DNA from: an uncultured Allorhizobium sp.
Lineage (GTDB): Bacteria; Pseudomonadota; Alphaproteobacteria; Rhizobiales; Rhizobiaceae
Length of the DNA stretch: 64,000 nucleotides
Direction of reading: 5' to 3'
NCBI GenBank assembly: GCA_958439205.1
Contig: OY288189.1
Span: 3,673,001 to 3,737,000 of the forward strand
Shown: positions 1 through 8,690 of the stretch, in pieces
How positions within the stretch are numbered: the first letter of the stretch is position 1
Layout: each line of letters opens with the position of its first letter
Notes under the pieces: generated by a model
The model's database searches: none
What the model saw: only the letters and a program-made list of their open reading frames with translations
Told to the model about the DNA's origin: nothing
Position numbers and translations under genes: made by a program

Positions 1-695
1 CGCTCGGCGCAGCCCCTGCGCATCCGTCCTGGGCGCTTGGCGTGACCGGCATGCCGGGCTTTACGGCCTGGTCGGGTCTCAAGCAGATCGGCCAGCCGAA
101 AGCAGGTGAGACGCTGGTGGTCGGCGGTGCGACGGGGCCTGTGGGCGCGACCGTGGGCCAGATCGGCAAGATCCTCGGCCTCAAGGTGGTCGGCATTGCC
201 GGCGGGCCGGACAAATGTGCCCATGCGGTCGACACACTCGGCTTCGACGCCTGTGTCGACTACAAGGCGGACGATTTTGCCGAGCGGCTGAAAGCGGAAA
301 CGACCGATGGCATCGACGTCTATTTCGAGAATGTCGGCGGCAAGGTCTTTGACGCGGTTGCGCCGCTCCTCAACACCGGTGCGCGCATTCCGCTCTGCGG
401 CTTGATTGCGCAGTACAATGCGACGAGCCTGCCGGATGGGCCGGACCGCCTGGGCTGGCTGATGGGCATGTTCCTCAAGAAGCGCATCACCGTGCGCGGC
501 TTCATCGTCTTTGACGATTTCGGGCATCTCTATCCCGAATTCGCCAAGGAGATGGCCGGCTGGGTGGAGGCCGGCAAGATCAAGTATCGCGAAGAGATGA
601 TCGACGGGCTGGAAGAAGCACCGCGCGCGTTCATCGGCCTGCTGCGCGGCGAGGCCTTCGGCAAGCGGGTCATCCGCGTCGGCGCCGATGACTGA
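1..695 (+). CDS. NADP-dependent zinc-free MDR oxidoreductase (alkenal/curcumin reductase type), 5' truncated
   Basis: The reading frame is open from base 3 and runs off the left edge, so the N-terminal third of the protein is missing; families of this type are about 335-345 residues and about 230 remain. Visible motifs are the LGVTGMPG segment followed by the Rossmann nucleotide-binding loop with GGATGPVG. No zinc-binding cysteine cluster is seen, as expected for the quinone/alkenal reductase branch of the medium-chain dehydrogenases. These cytosolic enzymes reduce the double bond of alpha,beta-unsaturated carbonyls with NADPH, and they probably detoxify reactive aldehydes. The next gene (a DJ-1/PfpI protein) could share a role in carbonyl stress, but the two are separated by a 185-base gap holding a repeat element. 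Confidence 0.85.
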   Translation, partial: LGAAPAHPSWALGVTGMPGFTAWSGLKQIGQPKAGETLVVGGATGPVGATVGQIGKILGLKVVGIAGGPDKCAHAVDTLGFDACVDYKADDFAERLKAETTDGIDVYFENVGGKVFDAVAPLLNTGARIPLCGLIAQYNATSLPDGPDRLGWLMGMFLKKRITVRGFIVFDDFGHLYPEFAKEMAGWVEAGKIKYREEMIDGLEEAPRAFIGLLRGEAFGKRVIRVGADD

Positions 696-710
696 GACTG
701 CGCGCGACTG

Positions 711-820
711 ATCCTTCGAGGCCCTCGCTCTGCGAGGGCACCTCAGGATGAGGGCGTCTGCGGCCCGGCACACATATTTCCCCTCATCCTGAGGCGCCCG
801 GCACAGCCGGGCCTCGAAGG
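711..820. repeat. Intergenic palindromic repeat (RIME-like)
   Basis: Two nested inverted arms are visible. CCTTCGAGGCCC at about 713-724 pairs with GGGCCTCGAAGG at 809-820, and CCTCAGGATGAGGG at 741-754 pairs with CCCTCATCCTGAGG at 781-794. Elements of this design are scattered between genes in Rhizobiaceae. It could fold as a long hairpin in the transcript of either flank. Confidence 0.75.
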
Positions 821-880
821 GCGAGGCCACCGATTACGGACATCAATACCCGATCAACACAACACAAAGGACTGACACCC

Positions 881-1555
881 ATGAAAATCCTGATGGTTCT
901 CACCTCACACGACCAGCTTGGCGATACCGGCAAGAAGACCGGCTTCTGGCTGGAGGAATTTGCAGCACCCTATTACGTGCTGAAGGATGCCGGCGCCGAG
1001 ATCACGCTTGCCTCGCCGAAGGGCGGCCAGCCGCCGCTCGATCCGAAGAGCGACGAACCGGATGCGCAGACCGAGGCAACCGACCGGTTCAAGGCGGACC
1101 AGACGGCGCAGCAGCTGCTCGCCTCGACGACGCCGCTCTCGCATATCGATCCCGCCGACTTCGACGCCGTCTTCTATCCCGGTGGCCATGGCCCGCTATG
1201 GGATCTCGCCGAAGACAAGGACAGCATCGCCCTGATCGAGGCCTTCGCCGCCAAGGATCGGCCGGTCGCCACGGTCTGCCACGCGCCGGGCGTTCTGCGC
1301 CACGTCAAGGGTCGGGACGGCAAGCCGCTCGTTTCGGGCAAGAAGGTGACCGGCTTCACCAATTCGGAAGAAGAGGCCGTCGGCCTGACGGCGGTCGTGC
1401 CCTTCCTGGTCGAGGACATGCTGCAGGAGCGCGGCGGGATTTACGAAAAGGGCGCTGACTGGGGCGTGCATGTCGTGACCGACGGCAAGCTGGTAACCGG
1501 CCAGAACCCTGCCTCTTCGGAAGAGGCGGCAAAGGCGCTGCTCAAGCTTCTGTAA
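881..1555 (+). CDS. Type 1 glutamine amidotransferase-like protein (DJ-1/PfpI family)
   Basis: The 224-residue protein has the DJ-1/PfpI fold signature. A nucleophile elbow ATVCHAPG carries Cys133 followed by His134, GGHG lies near residues 101-104, and the conserved acidic stretch TGFWLEE is near the N-terminus. This sub-type (Hsp31/YhbO-like and fungal GATase1-like proteins) covers glyoxalase III, chaperone or protein-deglycase activities, and sequence alone does not choose between them. There is no signal peptide, so it acts in the cytosol. The start follows AAAGGA at a normal spacing. It stands alone between two repeat elements, so the context does not narrow its function. Confidence 0.85.
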   Translation: MKILMVLTSHDQLGDTGKKTGFWLEEFAAPYYVLKDAGAEITLASPKGGQPPLDPKSDEPDAQTEATDRFKADQTAQQLLASTTPLSHIDPADFDAVFYPGGHGPLWDLAEDKDSIALIEAFAAKDRPVATVCHAPGVLRHVKGRDGKPLVSGKKVTGFTNSEEEAVGLTAVVPFLVEDMLQERGGIYEKGADWGVHVVTDGKLVTGQNPASSEEAAKALLKLL

Positions 1556-1565
1556 GGCGATGGTA

Positions 1566-1712
1566 CCACCCTCCCCTTGAGGGGGAGGGTCGGAGCGGAG
1601 CTCCGGGGTGGGGTGACGTGCGAAGCGTGAGCCCCGATCAATGAGGTCGGACTCGTCACCCTGGTCACCCCCACCCGCCGCTTTGCGGCGACCTCCCCCC
1701 CCCCAAGGGGGA
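1566..1712. repeat. G/C-tract intergenic repeat with two hairpins
   Basis: A perfect-looking hairpin (ACCCTCCCC ... GGGGAGGGT, 1568-1590) is followed by a GGAGCTCC palindrome, and a second hairpin with C and G tracts lies at about 1690-1712. This composition is typical of dispersed rhizobial intergenic repeats. It lies between converging genes, so it may also end their transcripts. Confidence 0.6.
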
Positions 1713-1722
1713 GGCGGAAGCC

Positions 1723-2226
1723 TCAGTCGAGCTTCAGCTCCATCATCGTCAGGTCCAGCCAGCGGCCGAATTTCTGGCCGACTTCGTGGTGGGTGCCGAC
1801 GAGGCGGAAGCCGAGGCTTTTGTGGAGGGCGATGGAGCCGGTGTTGCCGGCTTCGATGGCGGCGACCATGACGTGGATGTGGCCCGCCCTCGCCCGCTCG
1901 ATCAGGGCCGTCATCAGGGCCTTGCCGAGACCGCGGCCATAATGATCCTTCTCGACATAGACGGAATGTTCGACCGACTGGCGGAAGCCGTCGAAGGCGC
2001 GCCAGTCGCCATAAGAGGCGTAGCCGGAGATGCGGCCGCCGATTTCTGCGACGAGGATCGGGAAGCCGCGCGTCTGGCGCAGCTCGAACCAGGCCTTTCG
2101 GTTGTCGAGGTCAACCAGGGTCTCGTTCCAGATCGCGGTGGTCTCGGCGACGGCGTGATTGTAGATATCGAGGATGGCCGGCAGATCGGCTTGCGTTGCG
2201 TCGCGGAGGATTGGGAGCATGGTCAT
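1723..2226 (-). CDS. GNAT family N-acetyltransferase (phosphinothricin acetyltransferase-like)
   Basis: This is a 167-residue single-domain GNAT. The N-terminus (ILRDATQADLPAILDIYN) and the VYVEKDHYGRGLGKAL segment, which carries the acetyl-CoA pyrophosphate loop (GRGLG), match the Pat/YwnH-type acetyltransferases that modify small amines such as phosphinothricin or methionine sulfoximine. The frame stays open further upstream, to 2427. I placed the start at the ATG at 2226 because homologous proteins begin here and the upstream extension is Arg/Ser-rich and overlaps the divergent gene at 2360. The ATG at 2220 is also possible. The substrate is not evident. Confidence 0.8.
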   Translation of the reverse strand: MTMLPILRDATQADLPAILDIYNHAVAETTAIWNETLVDLDNRKAWFELRQTRGFPILVAEIGGRISGYASYGDWRAFDGFRQSVEHSVYVEKDHYGRGLGKALMTALIERARAGHIHVMVAAIEAGNTGSIALHKSLGFRLVGTHHEVGQKFGRWLDLTMMELKLD

Positions 2227-2359
2227 AACAGGACTTTTGCAGTTTGTAGCGGAAAAGGCGCCGCGCGAGACGATGATGTGACGGGCGATACTTCGCCGCG
2301 TCGACACATCGGGCAACAAGGGGCTAAAGGCAAGACCACGACAGACGGAAAACAATCTC

Positions 2360-2839
2360 ATGACCTCACTCCTTCCCGGCCTCCTGACACGCTTCACCGT
2401 CGTCTTCATCGCCGCGCAGCTCTTCATCTATCTGCTGGTGCTGGTGCTCGATAGCTTCGGCTGGGGCGACAGCCTGTCATCGGCCGGCAATGTGGCGGTG
2501 CTGATTGCAGCGGGTTCTTCGGCTGGCAGCTTTGTTGCGGAGCGACTGAAGGCACGGCCGAGCTGGGGGATGAGCCTCAAGCTTTCCGCGCTGCTCGCCA
2601 TCGTCGCCGTGCTGCTCGGCGGGCTGATCCTCGTCGGCGTGGTGATGATCAACGGGATCACCGGGGCAGAGCTTGAAATGCTCGCCGGCCAGATGGACAT
2701 GACGCCCATCACGGCGGCACTGGTGCTGGCGGGTGCTTCGCTGGCGCTCAGTTTTCCGGTGACGCTGGCGGGCTTCCGCATCGGGGCCGGCCGGGTGGCA
2801 AAACACCTCGAAAAGCAGGCGAAGCTGACGGAGATTTGA
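2360..2839 (+). CDS. ABZJ_00895-like integral membrane protein
   Basis: The 159-residue protein has four hydrophobic segments (about residues 8-31, 40-58, 72-97 and 115-140) and short loops. Its pattern, with an early TRF..VF..AQ..IY segment and a later ITGAE-type loop, resembles the ABZJ_00895 family of small membrane proteins, whose function is unknown. The next gene on the same strand encodes a protein of similar length and layout, so the two may be tandem paralogues or subunits. The spacing to that gene is 122 bases. Confidence 0.6.
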   Translation: MTSLLPGLLTRFTVVFIAAQLFIYLLVLVLDSFGWGDSLSSAGNVAVLIAAGSSAGSFVAERLKARPSWGMSLKLSALLAIVAVLLGGLILVGVVMINGITGAELEMLAGQMDMTPITAALVLAGASLALSFPVTLAGFRIGAGRVAKHLEKQAKLTEI

Positions 2840-2961
2840 GAACGGTGCGGCGAGCATAGGAGCATGTAAGGCCGCCTGAGGCCACCTCGGCTTGCTGCTC
2901 ACACAGCCATAGGCAAATATCCGAATCTTCAGCACTCGAATCGGCGGGGAGACATTCGCCA

Positions 2962-3402
2962 ATGCCCAGCTTCATCGGATCCATGGCGATGCGGTTCTTC
3001 TTCATCAACCTTGGCTGTGCCATCGTCGTGCAGGTTGCGGTTGATCATTTCGCTTCACCGACATCGCAACAATCCATTGTTCGCAACGCGAGCCTCCTCA
3101 TTCCATTCTTCATTGGGGGATATTGGTCGGGATGGTTCTTCCATCGGAGCACGGGGCGTTCGTCGGACTGGACCGAAGCGTGGACTTCAGGTGCAGTGCT
3201 CGCCTTGATCTTCGTAGCCACAATCTGGCTTTCCGCAGTTGTCTACCTAACGACGGGCCAGGAAATCGCTATCGGTAAACGTGCCTGGGCGACGGGACCA
3301 GTTGCGGGAACCTTTTACTCGCTGTTCTTCTATCCGGTTGCTTGGCTCGGTCTGTCTTCAATGCTGCATTCAGCTTCCAAGGCATTCGCGGTCAAGGCGT
3401 GA
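2962..3402 (+). CDS. ABZJ_00895-like integral membrane protein, second copy
   Basis: This 146-residue protein has about four membrane-spanning segments (near residues 8-27, 42-60, 75-97 and 115-135). A loop reading TTGQEIAIGKRAWATGP matches the position of the ITGAELEML loop in the upstream protein, which supports a common family. Its base composition looks less GC-rich than the neighbours. Function unknown. No further same-strand partner follows. Confidence 0.55.
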   Translation: MPSFIGSMAMRFFFINLGCAIVVQVAVDHFASPTSQQSIVRNASLLIPFFIGGYWSGWFFHRSTGRSSDWTEAWTSGAVLALIFVATIWLSAVVYLTTGQEIAIGKRAWATGPVAGTFYSLFFYPVAWLGLSSMLHSASKAFAVKA

Positions 3403-3498
3403 ACGCTGCGCAAAGCATACTCGTGTGCCTGTGGGCATTGGCGTAGCTGGCCTCTGCCTCAGATTTATTGCCGGAAGCAAAACTAACGAATGCGCCCC

Positions 3499-4158
3499 TC
3501 AGCCGAGGCTGATGGCCGTAAACACGGCCGAATAATGGACGATGGCAGCTGTCACCACGAAGGCGTGCCAGATGGCGTTCTGGAAGCGCAGGCGTTCCCA
3601 GACGTGGAAGACGACGCCGGCGGAATAGATGCAGCCGCCGACGATGATCAGGGTCAGCGTCACGCCCGGGATGATTTCCGAGAGCGGGCCCATGGCGAGC
3701 GCGCCGCTCCAGCCCATGCCGAGATAGAGCAGGATGGCAAGGCGGTCATAACGGCCGGGGAAGCGGAATTTCAGCCAGATGCCGGTGAAGGCCGTGATCC
3801 AGATGCCGATGAGGAGCGCCAGGATCAGCGGGCGATCGGCGCCCTGGACGAGGAAGGGCGTGTAGGTGGACGCAATCAGGATGAAGATCGCGGAGTGATC
3901 GAAGCGGCGCAGGATCCACTTCACGCGCGAATGCGGCCACATGTTGTAGGTGAAGGAGACGCCGAGCGAGATGATCAGGCCGAGGCCATAGATCCAGCTG
4001 GCGGCGATATTGGCATAGTCGGAATAGACGGTGGCGTAGAAGATCAGCGCTGTGGCGCCGACCAGCGCGAAGACGACTCCGATGCCATGGATGATCCCGT
4101 CGGCGACCAGCTCGTGCAGGTCGTAGGCGCGGCCAAACTTGAAGTTCTCGGTATTCAT
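3499..4158 (-). CDS. Hemolysin III family membrane protein (PAQR superfamily)
   Basis: The protein has 219 residues, the usual length for bacterial HlyIII proteins, with seven predicted membrane helices. Conserved PAQR features are ELVADGIIHGIGV before the first helix, RFDHSAIFILIAS in the middle, and a C-terminal H..F...A...H segment (FHVWERLRF ... WHAFVVTAAIVHYSAV). These histidines, with an acidic residue, form the metal site in the superfamily. The frame extends upstream, but MNTENFKFGRAYDLHELVADG is the typical N-terminus. The physiological role of bacterial family members is poorly defined (membrane homeostasis is suggested), and pore-forming activity should not be assumed. Confidence 0.85.
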   Translation of the reverse strand: MNTENFKFGRAYDLHELVADGIIHGIGVVFALVGATALIFYATVYSDYANIAASWIYGLGLIISLGVSFTYNMWPHSRVKWILRRFDHSAIFILIASTYTPFLVQGADRPLILALLIGIWITAFTGIWLKFRFPGRYDRLAILLYLGMGWSGALAMGPLSEIIPGVTLTLIIVGGCIYSAGVVFHVWERLRFQNAIWHAFVVTAAIVHYSAVFTAISLG

Positions 4159-4357
4159 CTGATGTCTTCGTCTTTTCTCAGGGGGCGTCGGTTTCGGGTG
4201 GCGAAGCAATGCTCGGGATGATGGCGGAAATGGCCCGGTCTCACAAGCGGCGCTGACTTCACAAACGCACCGTGACCGTAACCTTCCTTGCTTGCGCAAT
4301 CGTGACACGGCGCCTACCAATCAATGGTTACCGTGCCAATTTGTTGCCGAGAAAATC

Positions 4358-4741
4358 ATGCGCTTCACCATCCTTGCGACCTTTTCCGCATTGCTCACCT
4401 ATTGCTGGTTCCTGCTGAAAGTCGGCCAGGCGCGCCGCAAGTTCGGCGTCGAGGCACCGAAGACGACCGGCAATGCCGACTTCGAGCGGATCTTTCGCGT
4501 GCAGCAGAACACGGTCGAGCAGATGGTGCTCTTCCTGCCGTCGCTGTGGATCTTCGGCTTTTACGTCTCGGACATGCTGGCCGGGCTGCTCGGCCTCGGC
4601 TGGACCGCAGCGCGGGCGCTTTATGCGGCCGAATATTACGACGATGCGAAAAAGCGTGGGCCGGGGGCCGCACTCACGTTTCTGATCGGCATCGTGCTTC
4701 TGGTGGGCGGGACGATCGGGGCACTGATCAAGGGGGCCTGA
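4358..4741 (+). CDS. MAPEG family membrane protein
   Basis: The 127-residue, four-helix membrane protein carries the MAPEG signature FERIFRVQQNTVEQMVLFLP (residues about 43-62), in which the Arg, Gln-Asn and Glu bind glutathione in characterised members. The family includes microsomal glutathione transferases and related eicosanoid enzymes, and bacterial members are probably trimeric glutathione-dependent detoxification enzymes. The start at 4358 gives MRFTILATFSALLTYCW as the first helix; an earlier start at 4292 would add an unlikely leader. It lies next to an OhrR-type regulator on the opposite strand, which fits an oxidative-stress neighbourhood but does not prove co-regulation. Confidence 0.85.
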   Translation: MRFTILATFSALLTYCWFLLKVGQARRKFGVEAPKTTGNADFERIFRVQQNTVEQMVLFLPSLWIFGFYVSDMLAGLLGLGWTAARALYAAEYYDDAKKRGPGAALTFLIGIVLLVGGTIGALIKGA

Positions 4742-4761
4742 ACGCCTTCAAGGCTTAGCGA

Positions 4762-5205
4762 TCAGCGGCTGTCGCCGACCAGCACCTTGCGCAGCGACTG
4801 AAGCGTTTCGACCAGGTTTTCGTCATCGATGAAGCGTGGGCCGACCAAGGCCTTCAAATCCTCGTTCAGGCGATCGGCGACCGGTTTCAGCGCCACGCCC
4901 TTCTCCGTCAGATGGACATTGACCTGGCGCTCGTCGATGCGTGAACGGCACCGGGTCAAAAGGCCCGCCTGTTCCAGCCGCTTGATCAGCGGCGTGACCG
5001 TGCCGGATTCCAGCGCCAGCCGTTCGGCAAGCTGCCCGACTGTTAAACGATCTTCGGCCCAGAGCAGGCGCATGGCCAGATATTGCGGATAGGTGAGATC
5101 GAGTTCTTCCAGCAGCGGACGATAGGCGCGGGTGAAAGCAAGCGAGGTCGCATAGATGGCAAAGCAAAGCTGGTGGTCCAGGCTCTTTTCATCCTTGTCC
5201 GCCAT
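4762..5205 (-). CDS. ohrR: MarR family regulator, OhrR type (peroxide sensing)
   Basis: The 147-residue winged-helix protein has the OhrR N-terminus LDHQLCFAIYATSLAF, with the redox-sensing cysteine at residue 14. It is followed by the DLTYPQYLAMRLLW helix and a DNA-binding wing with the DERQV motif. In OhrR proteins, oxidation of this cysteine by organic hydroperoxide releases DNA. No ohr gene is next to it. The divergent neighbour is a Tat-exported metallo-hydrolase, and an 18-bp inverted repeat built from the half-site TTGCGCG lies between them (5392-5409). A second OhrR-like gene at 38583 sits beside a true ohr gene, so this one may control a different target. The gene symbol is by family only. 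Confidence 0.8.
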   Translation of the reverse strand: MADKDEKSLDHQLCFAIYATSLAFTRAYRPLLEELDLTYPQYLAMRLLWAEDRLTVGQLAERLALESGTVTPLIKRLEQAGLLTRCRSRIDERQVNVHLTEKGVALKPVADRLNEDLKALVGPRFIDDENLVETLQSLRKVLVGDSR

Positions 5206-5391
5206 GCGTCCGTCTCCATCCGGGTGCCGCGCCCTTCACCGACCGGGCTGATCACCGCTTGCACTGACAGCATCCTGTCATCGGCAGGTGGTATAGGCTG
5301 GGCGACCCGACACAGGCAACCTCAAAGCAACTTATATCACGACAGGCGACATTACGACTTGTGCGCAAATCTCTCGCGTGACAGATATGTT

Positions 5392-5409
5392 CGCGCAACC
5401 TATTGCGCG
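5392..5409. promoter_or_regulatory. Inverted repeat, candidate OhrR operator
   Basis: CGCGCAA at 5392-5398 and TTGCGCG at 5403-5409 are perfect inverted arms separated by CCTA. The half-site TTGCGCG is shared with the palindrome between ohr and its OhrR at 38491-38504. It lies 56 bases before the metallo-hydrolase start and 187 bases before the regulator start. Confidence 0.5.
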
Positions 5410-5464
5410 CGGTGCCCGCGCGACGGAAATGGTTCTCCGAGCTATCTCGAATGGGAGATCTACC

Positions 5465-6427
5465 ATGCTGATCAATCGTCGTTCCCTGCTGCTGACCGGG
5501 GCTGCCGCCGGCCTTGGCGCTGCCCTTTCCACCTCGGCATTTGCCGCAGCACCACTTGCAGGTGTCCAGGCGCCGGGCTTCTATCGCCGCAAGGTCGGAA
5601 GCCTTGAAATCACCGCCCTGCTCGATGGCTTTGCCCCGCTGTCGGTCGACAACTTCTCCGGTGCTGACAAGGCCGACCTCGTCGGCATTCTCAACCAGGC
5701 CGGCCTCACCGAAAGCCTGCCGACCTCGGTCAATGCTTTCGTCATCAATTCCGGCGAGAAGACCTATCTCGTCGATACCGGGCTTGGTGCAAACCAGATG
5801 TTCGGCCCGACGCTTGGCCGCACGGTCGCGAACCTCGCTGCCGCTGGCATCACACCCGAGCAAATCGACGCGGTGATCCTGACCCATGCCCATCCCGACC
5901 ATGCCGATGGCCTGGTTGGCGCGGATGGCGCGGCAATCTTTGCCAATGCCGAACTCGTTCTGCATGAGAAGGAAGCCGGATTCTGGCTGGATGACGGCGC
6001 GCTTTCCAGCGCCCCTGACGGCCTGAAGCCGATGTTCGATCTCGCCCGCAAGGCGCTGAAGCCCTATGAGGCGCGCACGCGTCTGGCAAAGGATGGCGAG
6101 ATCTTCCCGGGCGTCGAGATGATCCTGTCTGCCGGCCATACGCCCGGTCACAGCATCCTGCGCGTCGCCTCCGGTGCCGACCAGATGCTGATCGTCGGTG
6201 ACACCGTGCACAATGCGGCTATCCATGCCGTGAAGCCGGATGTCGGCTTCGCCTTCGACATGGATCCTGCCGAGGCAGCCGCCAGCCGTCGCCGGATCTT
6301 CGACATGGTCTCAGCCGACAACATGCTGATCGCCGCGACGCACATCGCCTTCCCGAGCTTCGGCCGGATCTTCGTCGATGGCGACCACTACCGCTTCCAG
6401 CCGGCGGACTACGCCTACACGCTGTAA
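5465..6427 (+). CDS. Exported MBL-fold metallo-hydrolase
   Basis: The 320-residue protein begins MLINRRSLLLTGAAAGLG, a twin-arginine-type signal with cleavage probably after the SAFA segment (about residue 27). The mature part has the metallo-beta-lactamase fold: the zinc motif HAHPDH lies in THAHPDHADGL, there is a later GHTPGHS histidine, and IVGDTVHN holds the bridging Asp. This architecture covers lactonases, alkylsulfatase-like and other hydrolases, so the substrate cannot be named. The start at 5465 is preceded by GGGAG at good spacing; the frame is open to 5378 but that would bury the signal peptide. It is divergent from an OhrR-type regulator, and regulation by it is inferred. Confidence 0.85.
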   Translation: MLINRRSLLLTGAAAGLGAALSTSAFAAAPLAGVQAPGFYRRKVGSLEITALLDGFAPLSVDNFSGADKADLVGILNQAGLTESLPTSVNAFVINSGEKTYLVDTGLGANQMFGPTLGRTVANLAAAGITPEQIDAVILTHAHPDHADGLVGADGAAIFANAELVLHEKEAGFWLDDGALSSAPDGLKPMFDLARKALKPYEARTRLAKDGEIFPGVEMILSAGHTPGHSILRVASGADQMLIVGDTVHNAAIHAVKPDVGFAFDMDPAEAAASRRRIFDMVSADNMLIAATHIAFPSFGRIFVDGDHYRFQPADYAYTL

Positions 6428-6467
6428 GGCATGGCGCGGCGACGCGAAGACGGACGCAAAACAGATG

Positions 6468-6493
6468 GAACCGGGCCTCGTGCCCGGTTCTTT
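6468..6493 (+). terminator. Rho-independent terminator after the MBL-fold gene
   Basis: GAACCGGGC (6468-6476) and GCCCGGTTC (6482-6490) form a perfect 9-bp stem with a 5-base loop, followed by TTT, 41 bases after the stop codon. Confidence 0.75.
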
Positions 6494-6878
6494 GCATTCG
6501 GGCGGACGGTATGCCGCTGATCAGGGGGGATGCGAGGGCCCTGCCCTTCGGGACACCGTATAGGCACCGCAAAACGCGCATTGCCTGTGCGCTCACGGAT
6601 TTGTGCACGCGGCGGTTGGCATATTAAGAAATAATTGTTTCGAATCTGCGCAAATACTCAAGTTAGCAGCGTTTTTGAAACCAAAGTTTAGCAAAGCGTA
6701 AACGGATCACCCCTAAATCTTGCAGGGGTCGGCACAGGCGACGGCAGAAGCTGGTTTTGCGTAGACCGACGAGCATGCCACCCATGACAGGGGTTGAAAC
6801 CGGCTTTGGCCGGACAGAACCGTCATGTGTTTGCTTGCGCTGTTGTGACTTCAAACCATAGACGCTTCCGAGGCTCTG
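6494..6878. other. Non-coding stretch before the chemoreceptor
   Basis: This region is about 385 bases long and no credible gene is seen. An AT-richer patch at about 6615-6690 (with TTAAGAAATAATTGTTTC) probably holds the promoter of the chemoreceptor that starts at 6879. I could not fix clear -35/-10 boxes. Confidence 0.5.
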
Positions 6879-8690
6879 ATGACCATAAGATTGAAATTGC
6901 TGGCCTGCATTTCGCTTTTGACAGCTGCCATTTTCGTGATCTCGGCTTTCGCCTTTTATGCAAAGGAAGAGCAATCGAAACTGACCACGTCGATCGTTGC
7001 CGACCGGGTCATTCCGATGGAACAGCTCAAGGTGATTGCTGACTCCTATGCCGTCGACATCGTCGATGCCGTGCACAAGGTGCGCTCGGGCGCGTTCAGC
7101 TTCGAGCAGGGGCAAAAGAGCGTCGATGCCGCGATGGGCAAGATCGACAGCAAATGGGGCGAATATATCGTCACCTATCTGACGCCCGAGGAAAAAATCA
7201 TTGCAGACGAGTTCCTGAAGGTCCGCGAGGGCGCAGATGCCGGCGTCAAGGAATTGCAGGCGCTGCTTTTGGCCAAGGACATGGAGGGCCTGGCCAGCTT
7301 TGCCGACCAGAAGCTCTATCCGACGATCGATCCGCTCGGCACCGAGATTTCCCGGCTGATCGAGCTGCAGATCCGGGTGGCGAAGGAAAATCTTGAAGCC
7401 GCCAATGCGCTGAAGGCCATGCTGACGACGCTGATGGTGGCGATGTCGGTCATGTCGGCCGGCGTTGCGGCATTTTCGATGTGGACCGTGGTCGCCGGCG
7501 TCATTCGCCCGGTCAGTTCGATCACCACGGCGATGGACCGGCTGGCGCATGGCGATCTCGATGTATCGATCTATGGCGAGGGCCGCCGTGACGAGATCGG
7601 CGTGATGGCCTCGACCGTTGCCGTCTTCCGCGACAATGCGCGCGAGCGGGTGCGGCTGGAGAAGGAGGCGGAAGCCAACCGCACGCTTTCCGAACGGGAC
7701 CGCATGGAACGCGAACGCCAGCAGGCGCAGGATGCCGCCGAAGTTCGCTTTGCCGTCGACAGCATCGGCCATGCACTCGGACAATTGGCGGACGGCAAGC
7801 TCACCTATCGGATCACGGAGGCCTTTGCCGAGCGGCTGGATGCGATCCGGGTCAATTTCAACGATGCGGTGGGAAAGCTTGAGGACGCGATGCGCCGGGT
7901 CGGCCAGAACGCACAGGCGATCGCAGCCGGATCTGGCCAGATCCATGCTGCCGCCGACGACCTGTCGAAACGCACCGAGCGCCAGGCGGCTTCCGTCGAG
8001 GAGACGGCCGCAGCCCTCGAGCAGATCACCACCACCATCGGCGAAACGAGCCATCGGGCCCGGGAGGCCGGGCGGCAGGTGAACGAGACACGCGGGGCGG
8101 CGGAACGGTCCGGGTCGATCGTCGAGCGGGCGGTTTCCGCCATGCAGGAGATCGAAGGCTCGTCGAAGGAAATCACCACGATCATCAGCGTGATCGACGA
8201 GATCGCCTTCCAGACCAATCTGCTCGCCCTCAATGCAGGCGTCGAAGCCGCGCGTGCCGGCGAGGCCGGCAAGGGCTTTGCCGTCGTGGCGCAGGAAGTG
8301 CGCGAACTTGCCCAACGTTCCGCGGGCGCGGCGAAGGAAATCCGCTCGCTGATCGGCAAGTCCGGCGACCAGGTGAAGAACGGCGTCGACCTCGTCGTGG
8401 CGACCGGCAAGGCGCTGGACGAAATCGTTGCCCAGGTGCAGGCGGTCAGCATCAACGTGAATGCCATTGTCGAAGCCTCCGGCGACCAGGCGACGGGGCT
8501 CAAGGAAATCAACACCGCCGTCGCCGTCATGGACCAGGGCACGCAGCAGAATGCCGCCATGGTCGAGGAATCGACCGCGGCGAGCCACTCGCTGGCCAAG
8601 GAGGCGGAAGCGCTGTTCCAGCTGATTGCGAAATTCGAGATCGGCGGACAGAGCGGATCCGGACAGCCGGGCATGCGCCGGGCGGCGTGA
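6879..8690 (+). CDS. Methyl-accepting chemotaxis protein (transmembrane)
   Basis: The 603-residue chemoreceptor has a first membrane helix at about residues 4-24, a roughly 155-residue periplasmic helical-bundle sensor, a second helix near 183-210, HAMP at about 211-265, a second HAMP-like segment near 295-345, and the signalling domain from about 365. The conserved hairpin tip reads [22 protein letters not shown] and is the site that binds CheA/CheW. It ends RRAA, with no C-terminal CheR-docking pentapeptide seen. The ligand is unknown. The start ATG follows GAGG. It is monocistronic; a long antisense open frame covers it but is a codon-bias shadow. Confidence 0.92.
   Translation: MTIRLKLLACISLLTAAIFVISAFAFYAKEEQSKLTTSIVADRVIPMEQLKVIADSYAVDIVDAVHKVRSGAFSFEQGQKSVDAAMGKIDSKWGEYIVTYLTPEEKIIADEFLKVREGADAGVKELQALLLAKDMEGLASFADQKLYPTIDPLGTEISRLIELQIRVAKENLEAANALKAMLTTLMVAMSVMSAGVAAFSMWTVVAGVIRPVSSITTAMDRLAHGDLDVSIYGEGRRDEIGVMASTVAVFRDNARERVRLEKEAEANRTLSERDRMERERQQAQDAAEVRFAVDSIGHALGQLADGKLTYRITEAFAERLDAIRVNFNDAVGKLEDAMRRVGQNAQAIAAGSGQIHAAADDLSKRTERQAASVEETAAALEQITTTIGETSHRAREAGRQVNETRGAAERSGSIVERAVSAMQEIEGSSKEITTIISVIDEIAFQTNLLALNAGVEAARAGEAGKGFAVVAQEVRELAQRSAGAAKEIRSLIGKSGDQVKNGVDLVVATGKALDEIVAQVQAVSINVNAIVEASGDQATGLKEINTAVAVMDQGTQQNAAMVEESTAASHSLAKEAEALFQLIAKFEIGGQSGSGQPGMRRAA

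Noticed and set aside
3746..3940. Antisense and shadow frames within hlyIII and other genes
   Set aside because: They are frame shadows with Arg/His/Pro-rich composition and no start signals.
6663..8588. Long antisense open frame across the first chemoreceptor
   Set aside because: His/Gly/Asp-rich translation typical of the antisense of a GC-rich gene; the plus-strand chemoreceptor explains the region fully.
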